Shown here: one piece after another, positions 28,007 through 35,852 of the stretch | Layout of the letters: each line of letters begins with the position of its first letter | Numbering within the stretch: position 1 is the stretch's first letter | Source of the DNA: Splendidivirga corallicola | GTDB taxonomy: Bacteria; Bacteroidota; Bacteroidia; Cytophagales; Cyclobacteriaceae | Length of the DNA stretch: 64,000 nt | Assembly (NCBI GenBank): GCA_030442035.1 | Contig: JAUJEA010000016.1 | Location: forward strand, 85,139-149,138 | Reading direction: 5' to 3' | The notes under the pieces: generated by a model | What the model was told of the DNA's origin: nothing | What the model saw: only the letters and a program-made list of their open reading frames with translations | The model's database searches: none | Made by a program: the position numbers and the translations under genes

Positions 28007-28462
28007 TTATGAACCACTAAGAATTTTGGTTAGCAGGTTCCGCTGATTCCCCTTGAAGCCATGTTTAGTATATAGGCTATTTCCACTTTCATTATGTCGC
28101 TCTACTTCCAGGTGTATTGCTCTGACTCTTAATTTTTTTGCCTGATCAATCACAAAATCCATTGTTGTGTTTCCTATCCCTTTATTCCTGAAAGATTTTT
28201 TTAAGTAAAGTTCATCTATAAAAGCATCCTTACCCTGGTATTCAAAGCTAAAGCCGAATGTAAGGGCTATATAGCCAATTATATTATGATTATCCATGAT
28301 CAACCATAATCTTCCCAAAACTTCATTATTAATAAACTCCAGTATATTATCGGATCCAGTCTTTCTGTTAAAATCATATTGATCTATAGCATTGAAATCC
28401 TCCATCATATCAAGTATTTCTTGGAGATCATCCTTATTTGCCAGTTTGAAATGAACCTTCAT
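28007..28462 (-). CDS. GNAT-family N-acetyltransferase
   Basis: 151 residues. N-terminal KLANKDDLQEILDMM and the acetyl-CoA loop KSFRNKGIGNTTMDFV (motif A) are diagnostic, followed by VERHNESGNSLYTKHGF (motif B). The acidic FIDELYLKK strand before motif A is typical of small-molecule or aminoglycoside-type GNATs. It lies between the sigma factor and another GNAT gene on the same strand. Substrate unknown. Confidence 0.92.
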   Translation of the reverse strand: MKVHFKLANKDDLQEILDMMEDFNAIDQYDFNRKTGSDNILEFINNEVLGRLWLIMDNHNIIGYIALTFGFSFEYQGKDAFIDELYLKKSFRNKGIGNTTMDFVIDQAKKLRVRAIHLEVERHNESGNSLYTKHGFKGNQRNLLTKILSGS

Positions 28463-28539
28463 TTCATTCAGAAGTTTTAATGAGATTGAAATTCATTTGA
28501 AAACCAATTTATCAACCCTGACTTTGAATATATTCATAA

Positions 28540-29298
28540 TTACTGTAAATCCGATTTTATTTTACCTGCTAACATAGCTCCTGCTATTTTTAAGCCGGCT
28601 TTAATTAAAGTGGCCCTGGAGGCAGTATTCTTAGTACTGCACCGGGCTGCTGGTACTCTGCCAGCCAAATAACATTCTTTTTTCAATTCCTGAAGGATAT
28701 AGGTTCCCAAACCATTTTTCCTGCATTCCTTTTTTACTTCCATATATAGATCTGCAAATGGAATATTGTAATGCAGCAAGAAACCTCCGGTGGCAACAAT
28801 TTCGCCATTTTGTTCCAGGACATAATCACCCGCCTCATCACCTTTCTTCCCAAATACGTTATCATCTTTCTCACGCAAACGAAATGTTATTCCTGGTATG
28901 ACATATTGAGTTACGGCATGATCAGCAAAGAGCGTAGTGTCGCTGCTTATGTTTTTTGAGAACTCATATAGCATTGATGAAAGCAATAGATCATTGCTTT
29001 GTGATTCAATAAAATCAACGCCTGAGACCTTTATTAATTTTAAAAAAATAAGGCTTGAGATGTTTCTAAATGGTGGGATTATGTAGAATTCAAATATTGC
29101 GTTCCGGTCTTTTAGCTCCTCTATTCCTTTGACTGAACCATAGCCTATCTCTCTATCATCAAAGGTTATAAGATAGGAATCGGACCAATTCCTTTCATGA
29201 CATGCATTGTACCTAATTTGAAAATTGTTTTCCTGGAGGAATAATGTACGGAACGGTAGAATCTCCTTTAGCTCAGTTTTATAGACCCTGATTTTCAT
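28540..29298 (-). CDS. GNAT-family N-acetyltransferase, longer form
   Basis: 252 residues, about 100 longer than the neighbouring GNAT. The C-terminal half is a GNAT domain with motif A EVKKECRKNGLGTYILQELK and motif B NTASRATLIKAGLK. The N-terminal half (FRTLFLQENNFQIRYNACHE, then IGYGSVKGIEEL) resembles a second, degenerate acyltransferase half without a clear acetyl-CoA loop. It may therefore be a pseudo-dimeric GNAT. It lies 77 nt upstream of the smaller GNAT gene. Confidence 0.82.
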   Translation of the reverse strand: MKIRVYKTELKEILPFRTLFLQENNFQIRYNACHERNWSDSYLITFDDREIGYGSVKGIEELKDRNAIFEFYIIPPFRNISSLIFLKLIKVSGVDFIESQSNDLLLSSMLYEFSKNISSDTTLFADHAVTQYVIPGITFRLREKDDNVFGKKGDEAGDYVLEQNGEIVATGGFLLHYNIPFADLYMEVKKECRKNGLGTYILQELKKECYLAGRVPAARCSTKNTASRATLIKAGLKIAGAMLAGKIKSDLQ

Positions 29299-29355
29299 TT
29301 ATCATGGTTAATTATTGAAACTTAAAGCGTCAAGACTTTCCGGGATTTGAGAAGT

Positions 29356-29422
29356 AAGCTTTCAGGTATCAGTTTATTCAGCAGAAAATCATGCTAAAAC
29401 CTGAGACCTAATACCTGAAAGC
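29356..29422. repeat. Dispersed intergenic repeat with 13-bp inverted arms (copy 2)
   Basis: AGCTTTCAGGTAT (29356-29368) pairs perfectly with ATACCTGAAAGCT (29410-29422) around a 41-nt loop. Shares AAAACCTGAGA and related blocks with 22108-22191. Confidence 0.65.
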
Positions 29423-29494
29423 TCATTTTATCATCTTTCACTTAGCGACTTTGATATTTAATTTTTACAATACCTATCTGAGATCAATCACATA

Positions 29495-31840
29495 TCATCT
29501 GCCTGCACCGATCTTATATTCTCTTGGAGGTTCTACGCCAAGCAGGTGCTCAACAAAATAGTCCCATCTGCGTCGCATCATGTAGGCTTCGTTGCCAAAT
29601 CCATGGCCTCTATTCGGAAAGAGGATCAGGTCAAAATCTTTATTGGCTGCGATCAACTCATTAACTACAAGCATGGTATTGGATACCGGAACATTGCTAT
29701 CCAAAGTGCCATGGGCCAATAGAAGTTTTCCTTTGAGGTTTTTAACCAGCAATTGATTGGCTTGATTATCATAATTCGTTGTGCCGTCAGCATTCTTTTT
29801 TAATAATCCCTGCCACTTTTCGCCCCAATCATCCTCATAATTGCGATTATCGTGATTTCCTGCACTGCTAACAGCAACCTTAAAGAAATCAGGATAACGT
29901 AGAATGGCATCCGTTGAGGCAAAGCCACCTCCGGAATGCCCGTATATACCAACACGATCAATGTCTATCCAGGAATATTTGGCTGCTAATTGTTTCATAG
30001 CAGTGATCTGATCCGGCAATCCATTGTCTCCCATGTTGCCATAATAAGCCGCATGGAAAGATTTTGAACGCATCGGAGTACCCATGGCATCAATAGCCAC
30101 AACAATGAAGCCCAGCTCGGCCAGTGATTGTTTGTCACCTCTTGACGGACTGAAACTGCGGCTTCCAACACTTCCCGACTGTGGGCCTGGATAAATATAA
30201 TTGATGATCGGGTATTTTTTTGAGGGATCAAAGTTACTTGGCTTAAACATCATCCCATAGATATCTGTTTCCCCATCTCTTGCTTTGACAGAGAACGATT
30301 CGGGAGCCTTCCAGCCGTTGTCCATGAGCTGTGAAATATCAGGTTTCCCAATCTTCATAAGTTCCTTGCCATTATTAGATCTCACTACAGTAACAGGAGG
30401 TACATCCGGTTTGGAATATCTGTCCACCAAATACTTGCCTGACGGTGAAAGTGTAACAACGTGGTTTGCATTTGCAGGAGTAAGCAATTGTACTCCTTCA
30501 AAATTTACATTGGCCTCCGCTAATTGCTGATTATTCTGTACATCCAGACTGGTACTATAGAGGTATTGGTAATAGGGATCACCAGGTTCTTTTCCTGCAC
30601 CTGTGAAGTATATAGTTCTTGTATCCTCATCTATTCGGAGTACTTGCAATACTGTCCAGTCACCTGAAGTGATTTGTTTTTTAAGCTGACCACTTTTTAA
30701 GTCATATAGATACAAGTGTCCCCAATTATCCCGCTGGGAGTACCAGATAACTTCGTCAGTATTCTTTAAAACATGCCAATTGATTTTCCTCCAGCCTGAT
30801 TCAAAAAAAGTGTCCACGGTTTCTGACAATACGTCTCTCACGGCCCCAGTATGAGGATCTGCCACACGAAGTATAGCTTCTTTGTGGTCTCTGGAAGATG
30901 AGACAAAGGCTAATTGAGAACCATCTTTACTCCATTCCAGATCCGAAACCTTACCTCCTTCAATACTAATATGATCTGTGATGGTAGATCTGTGCTGATC
31001 TGGCCCCATTTGCAATTTCACTACTTTTGCATCATCAACATGGATCACCACTCTATGAATTCTAAAAATAACACTGTCCTCGGGTAGGGGATATTTCCAG
31101 GAATACAACTTTGGATGTCCTACATTTGTTGATACCATATACATATTTCCAACACCTCTTGCATCATGCTGGAAGGTAGCAATCATTTTAGAGTCCGGAG
31201 ACCAGGTCAAAACAGGTCTGTCACTTTTGGCCCAGCCGGCATTATTTGTGGCATACCCAAAGTCTTCAATACCATCAAAGGTCAATTGTGTTTCTTTTCC
31301 TGTTGTGAGATCACGTATCCATAAGTTGAAATCACGAATGAAAGCAGCCGATTTCCCATCAGGTGATTCAATGGCCTTCCAATCTCTGTGAGGATAGGGG
31401 TCACTTTCTTTACAGTTGCCACCCTTGGTGTCGCAGGAATAGTATTGCTTGCCTACTCTAAAAACAAGGGCCTTTTCATTGTTAGTGTATTCAAAGCTGC
31501 TGAATGGAAGCTTTTTACCTGAATATTGTTTACCAGTTAATTTTGAAAGTGCATTGGCTACTTTGTTGTGATCAAAAGCCTGTTTGTATTTCTGACTTTT
31601 AGCGCTGACCAGTAAAAATTCTGAACCCTCGGGTGAGGTGGTTCTATACCAGAACCTATCACCATCAATCCAGTTTGGCCTAATATTCATATCAAAAACG
31701 AGCTTGGATGTATTTGTATAGAGGAATTTCTCCGCCCTGGCATAGTCCTCAACTGTTACCTCTTGAGCAAATGTGAGTGTATTGATTAAACACGTTATTA
31801 TCATCAACGTGGATAAATGTATTGTTTTGGGTTTGTTCAT
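29495..31840 (-). CDS. Dipeptidyl peptidase IV (S9B family)
   Basis: 781 residues with a signal peptide ending TFAQ, then the eight-bladed DPP IV N-terminal propeller (about 30-520) and an alpha/beta hydrolase domain. The catalytic triad is visible: Ser in GHSGGGF (near residue 635), Asp in HGTLDSNVPV (near 713) and His in NRGHGFGNE (near 745). It removes X-Pro or X-Ala dipeptides from peptide N-termini in the periplasm or at the surface, feeding peptide use together with the POT transporters encoded earlier in the window (inference). Full length for the family. Confidence 0.95.
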   Translation of the reverse strand: MNKPKTIHLSTLMIITCLINTLTFAQEVTVEDYARAEKFLYTNTSKLVFDMNIRPNWIDGDRFWYRTTSPEGSEFLLVSAKSQKYKQAFDHNKVANALSKLTGKQYSGKKLPFSSFEYTNNEKALVFRVGKQYYSCDTKGGNCKESDPYPHRDWKAIESPDGKSAAFIRDFNLWIRDLTTGKETQLTFDGIEDFGYATNNAGWAKSDRPVLTWSPDSKMIATFQHDARGVGNMYMVSTNVGHPKLYSWKYPLPEDSVIFRIHRVVIHVDDAKVVKLQMGPDQHRSTITDHISIEGGKVSDLEWSKDGSQLAFVSSSRDHKEAILRVADPHTGAVRDVLSETVDTFFESGWRKINWHVLKNTDEVIWYSQRDNWGHLYLYDLKSGQLKKQITSGDWTVLQVLRIDEDTRTIYFTGAGKEPGDPYYQYLYSTSLDVQNNQQLAEANVNFEGVQLLTPANANHVVTLSPSGKYLVDRYSKPDVPPVTVVRSNNGKELMKIGKPDISQLMDNGWKAPESFSVKARDGETDIYGMMFKPSNFDPSKKYPIINYIYPGPQSGSVGSRSFSPSRGDKQSLAELGFIVVAIDAMGTPMRSKSFHAAYYGNMGDNGLPDQITAMKQLAAKYSWIDIDRVGIYGHSGGGFASTDAILRYPDFFKVAVSSAGNHDNRNYEDDWGEKWQGLLKKNADGTTNYDNQANQLLVKNLKGKLLLAHGTLDSNVPVSNTMLVVNELIAANKDFDLILFPNRGHGFGNEAYMMRRRWDYFVEHLLGVEPPREYKIGAGR

Positions 31841-31884
31841 TGGTATTTAAATTTTTGATCGCAACAAATTACAAAATATCCTGA

Positions 31885-31892
31885 CAAAATTA
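31885..31892 (-). promoter_or_regulatory. Putative -7 element for the DPP IV gene
   Basis: Minus-strand TAATTTTG matches TAnnTTTG exactly, about 45 bp upstream of the start codon. No -33 element at standard spacing was seen. Confidence 0.35.
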
Positions 31893-32093
31893 GGTATTGA
31901 AGGAAGATGGTTATTTGCCGGATTCAATTTTATGATACAAGATATCATGCTGAACAAATAATCGAGATAATCATATTACCACTTACCTATTGATATAAAT
32001 CATTTATCGATAGAGTGTTACCTCCGATCTAATAATCAGCTCTTTCCTGCAGTGGGCTTCGTATTATTGTATAGATGTTTAAGTAGTATTGTT

Positions 32094-32220
32094 CAAAACC
32101 AACGATTGATAGAAAGTAGTATGACCCTTCGTTGGTTTAATCTTCAAAATTAGAAAGGGGCCAATCGATTAAATTGGTTTGTGGGTAGGTCCGGGGGTGG
32201 TTCTCCGGGCCTTTTGTTTA
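32094..32220 (+). ncRNA. Candidate structured small RNA with terminator
   Basis: In a 443-bp spacer lacking genes, three hairpins follow each other on the plus strand: AAACCAACGA (32096-32105) with TCGTTGGTTT (32129-32138); CCAAT (32161-32165) with ATTGG (32173-32177); and GGTCCGG (32188-32194) with CCGGGCC (32205-32211), the last followed by TTTTGTTT. This resembles a short transcript ending at a rho-independent terminator. No perfect promoter was found; TAGTATTG at 32084-32091 is a weak -7 candidate. No known RNA family recognised. Confidence 0.35.
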
Positions 32221-32237
32221 TTATATTGTAAACAATA

Positions 32238-32265
32238 AAGGCCCTGATTTTCATCAGAGCCTTTT
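32238..32265 (-). terminator. Terminator after secG
   Basis: Minus-strand hairpin with GGCTCTGAT and ATCAGGGCC arms followed by TTTATTGTTT, about 20 nt after the secG stop. It closes the miaB-to-secG run. Confidence 0.75.
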
Positions 32266-32283
32266 ACCTAAGTTTTTTTATAG

Positions 32284-32667
32284 TTAGTTATTACCTGTAG
32301 TATCACTATTGGTAGTGCCCTCCGTTGCATTGCCATCACCCTGAGTTGCATTATCCAAATCGCCCACGCCATCAAGACTGGGGAGCACTGCTCGATCTTC
32401 CGCCCTGTCAATATTAGGGCTACTGGATTGAGTACCTGTATTTTTTGGTATAAAGAAGGTAGTTGATAATGTTAAAACTAAAAGCGCAATCGCTAAGGTC
32501 CATGTTGCCTTTTCTAGGAAATCACCGGTTTTTTTTACCCCCATGATCTGGCTGGTAGAGGAGCCTCCGAATTGGCTGGATAGTCCACCTCCCTTTGAGT
32601 TTTGGGCCAAAACGACCAAAACCAACAAAACACAAACAATTACAATAAAGATTATGATGGTATTCAT
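32284..32667 (-). CDS. secG: Preprotein translocase subunit SecG
   Basis: 127 residues. Two membrane segments (residues 3-23 and about 57-77) flank the conserved loop LAQNSKGGGLSSQFGGSSTS, the SecG signature. It assists SecYE in moving proteins across the inner membrane. The C-terminal 45 residues are a low-complexity Asp/Thr/Asn tail longer than in E. coli, as is usual in this phylum. The start lies 1 nt after the stop of the upstream TPR-like gene, indicating co-transcription. Confidence 0.95.
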   Translation of the reverse strand: MNTIIIFIVIVCVLLVLVVLAQNSKGGGLSSQFGGSSTSQIMGVKKTGDFLEKATWTLAIALLVLTLSTTFFIPKNTGTQSSSPNIDRAEDRAVLPSLDGVGDLDNATQGDGNATEGTTNSDTTGNN

Positions 32668-32668
32668 T

Positions 32669-33955
32669 TTAATTCTTTTCCTTTTCTAATTCTTCTATCT
32701 GGGTTGCAAAGTAAGCCTTTTTTTGAGGAAACTTCCAAATTAACTTCTTATAAATGTCTTTAGCTTTGTCAATTTTACCCTGTTTGACCATAATAATCGC
32801 CAGGTTCTCGGATATGAGATCTTCTTTCACTTCTGTACTGCTCTTTGAAAGATCATCCTGGGGTTTCTCATCCTCTTTAGCAGGAGTACGTCGCTTGGTC
32901 AGCGTTGATTCCTTTTCTATAAAATCATCAATGATTTTGATTTGATCCTTACTTTTTTGGCTTTTTACTTCCCGTTTCTGTTTTTTTTTTACCTCATCAA
33001 TGACATCTTCAGCACTTTTTCTTCTAGTTGTTGCTTTTTTTTTCGGTTGTGAGGTGGTTTTGGTTGTTGTTTTTGAGGCCGCTGTTGTTTTACGCGGTGT
33101 AGTGGTCTTACTGGAAGCGGCCGTTGTTTTTTTCTTTGTGGTTGCAGTAGTCTTTTTTGCTTGTGTGCTGCTAGCTTTGGAACTGGTAGTTTTAGCCTTT
33201 GTAGTACCGGTTCTGGAGGTAGTACTTGTCGATTTGGCTTTGGTGGAAGCTGCCGTTGTTTTTCTAGTAGTGGTTTTCTTTACTGCAGGTTTCTCTTCCT
33301 TTTTTTCTTCTTTGAATTCGGTTTTTCTATTCTTAAGTGCCTTCAGGTTAGCTTCAAGCTCTGCATAGATAGAATCTTTTTCTTCAGCACTTTTATCATC
33401 ATTTGTGACAACCTCAGCCTGGAGTTTTTTAGCGTCTGTTTTTACTTCAAAATCAGACATACGTTCAGTAACCTTATCCTTTTTTATCTCTTCTGTTTCA
33501 GAAGGCTTATCTTCCTCTTTGGCTTCGGCTGTAGTTTCAGGCTCGGTTACCGCTTCAATTTTTTCTTCTGTTTTATTGTCTTCCGGTTGTGTTTCCTCAA
33601 CTTTCGTTTCTTCAGCTTTCACTTCAGTTTTTTCGGCCTCTTCAGAAACAATAGGTTGCTCCTTATCAGCTTTACTCTCCTCATTAACAACTGCAGGCTC
33701 CGCTACTACTTCGGAGGTATGGAATCTATCTTCAATGATAGCTTTCAGGACATTTCGATCAATGATACTAATTGCAGCTTGTCCGAGTTTGTCCTGATGA
33801 CCGAGCAATTTGCTGTCATGAAAAGCTTTTGCAATTAATATGTGCCCTACCTGAAAGTAAGGATGATCATTCACCTCATCTTTTAATTCTTCAAGATCAC
33901 TGGACGAAATCGTAGCGGGATTATTGATAAGAGAGAAGAGTTTTTCTTTGTTCAC
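32669..33955 (-). CDS. TPR-like protein with acidic region and histone-H1-like Lys/Thr-rich insert
   Basis: 428 residues, GTG start at 33955. Residues 1-80 (KLFSLINNPATISSSDLEEL onward) and the last 50 (ENLAIIMVKQGKIDKAKDIY onward) are helical, the latter TPR-like. Between them lies first a strongly acidic Glu/Lys/Thr stretch (about 90-215), then an 85-residue Lys/Thr/Ala/Ser-rich stretch (about 215-310) with repeated KTTAAS and KKTTA units resembling histone H1 tails. No signal peptide, so cytosolic. The insert could bind nucleic acid or polyphosphate. It sits between lptE and secG; role unknown. Confidence 0.75.
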   Translation of the reverse strand: MNKEKLFSLINNPATISSSDLEELKDEVNDHPYFQVGHILIAKAFHDSKLLGHQDKLGQAAISIIDRNVLKAIIEDRFHTSEVVAEPAVVNEESKADKEQPIVSEEAEKTEVKAEETKVEETQPEDNKTEEKIEAVTEPETTAEAKEEDKPSETEEIKKDKVTERMSDFEVKTDAKKLQAEVVTNDDKSAEEKDSIYAELEANLKALKNRKTEFKEEKKEEKPAVKKTTTRKTTAASTKAKSTSTTSRTGTTKAKTTSSKASSTQAKKTTATTKKKTTAASSKTTTPRKTTAASKTTTKTTSQPKKKATTRRKSAEDVIDEVKKKQKREVKSQKSKDQIKIIDDFIEKESTLTKRRTPAKEDEKPQDDLSKSSTEVKEDLISENLAIIMVKQGKIDKAKDIYKKLIWKFPQKKAYFATQIEELEKEKN

Positions 33956-33998
33956 AGTTTATAGACTTGGTGAAATAACAGTTTAAATATAGCAAAAT

Positions 33999-34550
33999 TT
34001 ACCAATTGGCAACAGTAGCATTGAATATATCGAGGACAATCTGATCGAAGATAGTCTCAATTAAACGATCTTCTTCAGTGGAAAGATCAGATTCTGTTTC
34101 GTAATCGTCATAGAATGAAAAGGATCTGTTAAAGTCTTCTTCTTCGTTCTGTGTGTTAATATAAGAGACCTTCACGGTAATAGTCAGTCTGGTGAGTGCT
34201 GCCTGATCAGAGATATCATCGCTTCCCGAAGCTCGTGGAGCGACCGGAGTGAAATTATAGCCTACGATCTCACCTTCAATTTGCAAATCAGCATCATCTC
34301 CGTCTGTCAATACACTAAGTTGTGTGTTTTGCTGGTAAAAGTCACGAAGGCCCTCAGTAAAGGTATTGCTCAATGTGGGTGGGCCATCTCCTGACAGGTT
34401 TTCAAAGAATTTTACGGATATCGTTTTAGTGGTGGCATAATCGATTGAAACACCAGTAAATGAGTAAAATTTACAGCTTTCAAAGCATGTCAGAGGGATT
34501 AATAGTAAAACTGGAACGAAAAAAGAAAGCCATCTATTCTTCAATTTCAT
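33999..34550 (-). CDS. lptE: LPS assembly lipoprotein LptE-like
   Basis: 183 residues from the ATG at 34550, which begins a signal peptide (MKLKNRWLSFFVPVLLLIP) ending FESC then KFYSFTGVS. That motif, followed by TKTISVKFFENLSGDGPP and the C-terminal strand/helix pattern, is the Bacteroidota LptE family, which plugs the LptD barrel during LPS delivery. The lipobox is unusual (Glu at -2, Phe at -3). The gene overlaps the end of the upstream activator gene by 17 nt. The same order miaB-EBP-lptE is common in the phylum. Confidence 0.88.
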   Translation of the reverse strand: MKLKNRWLSFFVPVLLLIPLTCFESCKFYSFTGVSIDYATTKTISVKFFENLSGDGPPTLSNTFTEGLRDFYQQNTQLSVLTDGDDADLQIEGEIVGYNFTPVAPRASGSDDISDQAALTRLTITVKVSYINTQNEEEDFNRSFSFYDDYETESDLSTEEDRLIETIFDQIVLDIFNATVANW

Positions 34551-35790
34551 ATTGCTTGATTTTACGGTACAATGTTCTTTCCGATATCCCCAAATCTTGT
34601 GCCGCATATTTTCTTTTATTATTATTTTTTTTCAATGCTTTGATAATCAGTTCTTTCTCTTTTTTCTCAATAGAGAGCGATTCATCTTCATCTTCTGTTT
34701 CATGCATCACATCCTCAATTTTATCAGGATCATAGGTTTGCTCTGATGTTGTTTTAGGCTCCAACCAAACAGGCTGCGGCTCAATATCTTCAGGAGAACT
34801 GCTTTCCGCTATATTACTAAAGAGGTCCTGGTGTTCTTTCAGGATCTGAGCATCATAATTCTCGTTTTGAATAACATCCTTCACCAGCTTCTTAAGATCA
34901 TTCACATCCTTTCGCATTTCGAAAAGTATTTTATACAGTAGATCTCTCTCTGACAACTCATCACCATTTGCTCCTGTGTACAAAGCAGGCATATTTCTGC
35001 TTACCTGAGGCAGATATTTTCTTAGTGTATTGGCATCGATTTCTCGCTCTGTTTCAAGCACGGATATTTGTTCAGCCAGATTTTTCAATTGGCGAATATT
35101 TCCGGGGAAAGGAAACTGTAATAAGATTTCTTTAGCTTCAGGTGCGAGCTGAATAGGCTTTGCCCGATATTTTTCTGAATAATCAGCGGCAAATTTTCTA
35201 AAAAGTAAATAGATATCTTCTCCGCGATCTCTTAGAGGAGGAATTTTAATTGGTACGGTGTTCAATCGATAATAAAGGTCTTCACGAAACTTGCCTTTTT
35301 CTACCGACTGATAAAGATCCACATTGGTTGCAGCCACAACACGCACATCGGTTTTTTGTACTTTGGAAGAACCAACCTTAATGAACTCACCATTTTCAAG
35401 AACTCTTAACAACCGGGCTTGTGTTCCCATGGGCATTTCACCAATTTCATCAAGAAAGATGGTGCCTTTGTTGGTTACTTCAAAATATCCCTTTCTGGCT
35501 TCTGTGGCTCCTGTAAATGATCCCTTTTCGTGACCAAAAAGCTCGGAGTCAATGGTGCCTTCAGGAATGGCACCACAGTTGATTGCGATAAACGGACCAT
35601 GTTTTCTTGCGCTCAGGCTATGGATGATTTTGGAAAAAGATTCCTTACCACTGCCACTTTCACCTGTAATCAAAACAGTCATATCAGTGGGGGCCACCTG
35701 ACTTGCTTTTTTTATGGCAAGATTGAGCAGGGGGGAATTACCAATGATCCCAAATCTTTGTTTTATACTTAAAAGTTCAACGTCTCTCAC
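34534..35790 (-). CDS. Sigma-54 activator without a sensory domain
   Basis: 418 residues, GTG start at 35790. The AAA+ domain begins almost at the N-terminus: Walker A GESGSGKE (43-50), sigma-54 contact loop GSFTGA (90-95), Walker B TIFLDEIGE. A 110-residue charged linker (about 260-375) precedes a Fis-type helix-turn-helix (AAQDLGISERTLYRKIKQYE). With no receiver or ligand domain, activity is probably set by its level or by the linker. It sits between miaB and lptE, an arrangement I know from Bacteroidota, suggesting a link to envelope biogenesis (inference). Confidence 0.93.
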   Translation of the reverse strand: MRDVELLSIKQRFGIIGNSPLLNLAIKKASQVAPTDMTVLITGESGSGKESFSKIIHSLSARKHGPFIAINCGAIPEGTIDSELFGHEKGSFTGATEARKGYFEVTNKGTIFLDEIGEMPMGTQARLLRVLENGEFIKVGSSKVQKTDVRVVAATNVDLYQSVEKGKFREDLYYRLNTVPIKIPPLRDRGEDIYLLFRKFAADYSEKYRAKPIQLAPEAKEILLQFPFPGNIRQLKNLAEQISVLETEREIDANTLRKYLPQVSRNMPALYTGANGDELSERDLLYKILFEMRKDVNDLKKLVKDVIQNENYDAQILKEHQDLFSNIAESSSPEDIEPQPVWLEPKTTSEQTYDPDKIEDVMHETEDEDESLSIEKKEKELIIKALKKNNNKRKYAAQDLGISERTLYRKIKQYEIEE

Positions 35791-35818
35791 AGATTAATTT
35801 TTTGTTGTTTTCAAAACC

Positions 35819-35837
35819 ATCTGTTTCATTAACAGAT
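35819..35837. other. Perfect hairpin between miaB and the activator gene
   Basis: ATCTGTT-TCATT-AACAGAT, a 7-bp stem with a 5-nt loop in the 62-bp gap. No T-run follows on the minus strand until 35811, so it could be a weak terminator, a processing site or an operator. Confidence 0.4.
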
Positions 35838-35852
35838 CGCCTCCATTTATTG

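Noticed and set aside
32161..32220. Small SRP RNA because of the GGTCCGG stretch
   Set aside because: The conserved loop following GGTCCGG in SRP RNA (GAAGGAAGCAGCC-like) is absent; the sequence is a simple hairpin followed by T residues.
33000..33838. Plus-strand open frames of 122, 225 and 130 codons opposite the TPR-like gene
   Set aside because: They arise from the low-complexity Lys/Thr- and Glu-rich coding of the real minus-strand gene and show Phe/Val/Cys/Ser runs without domain signals.
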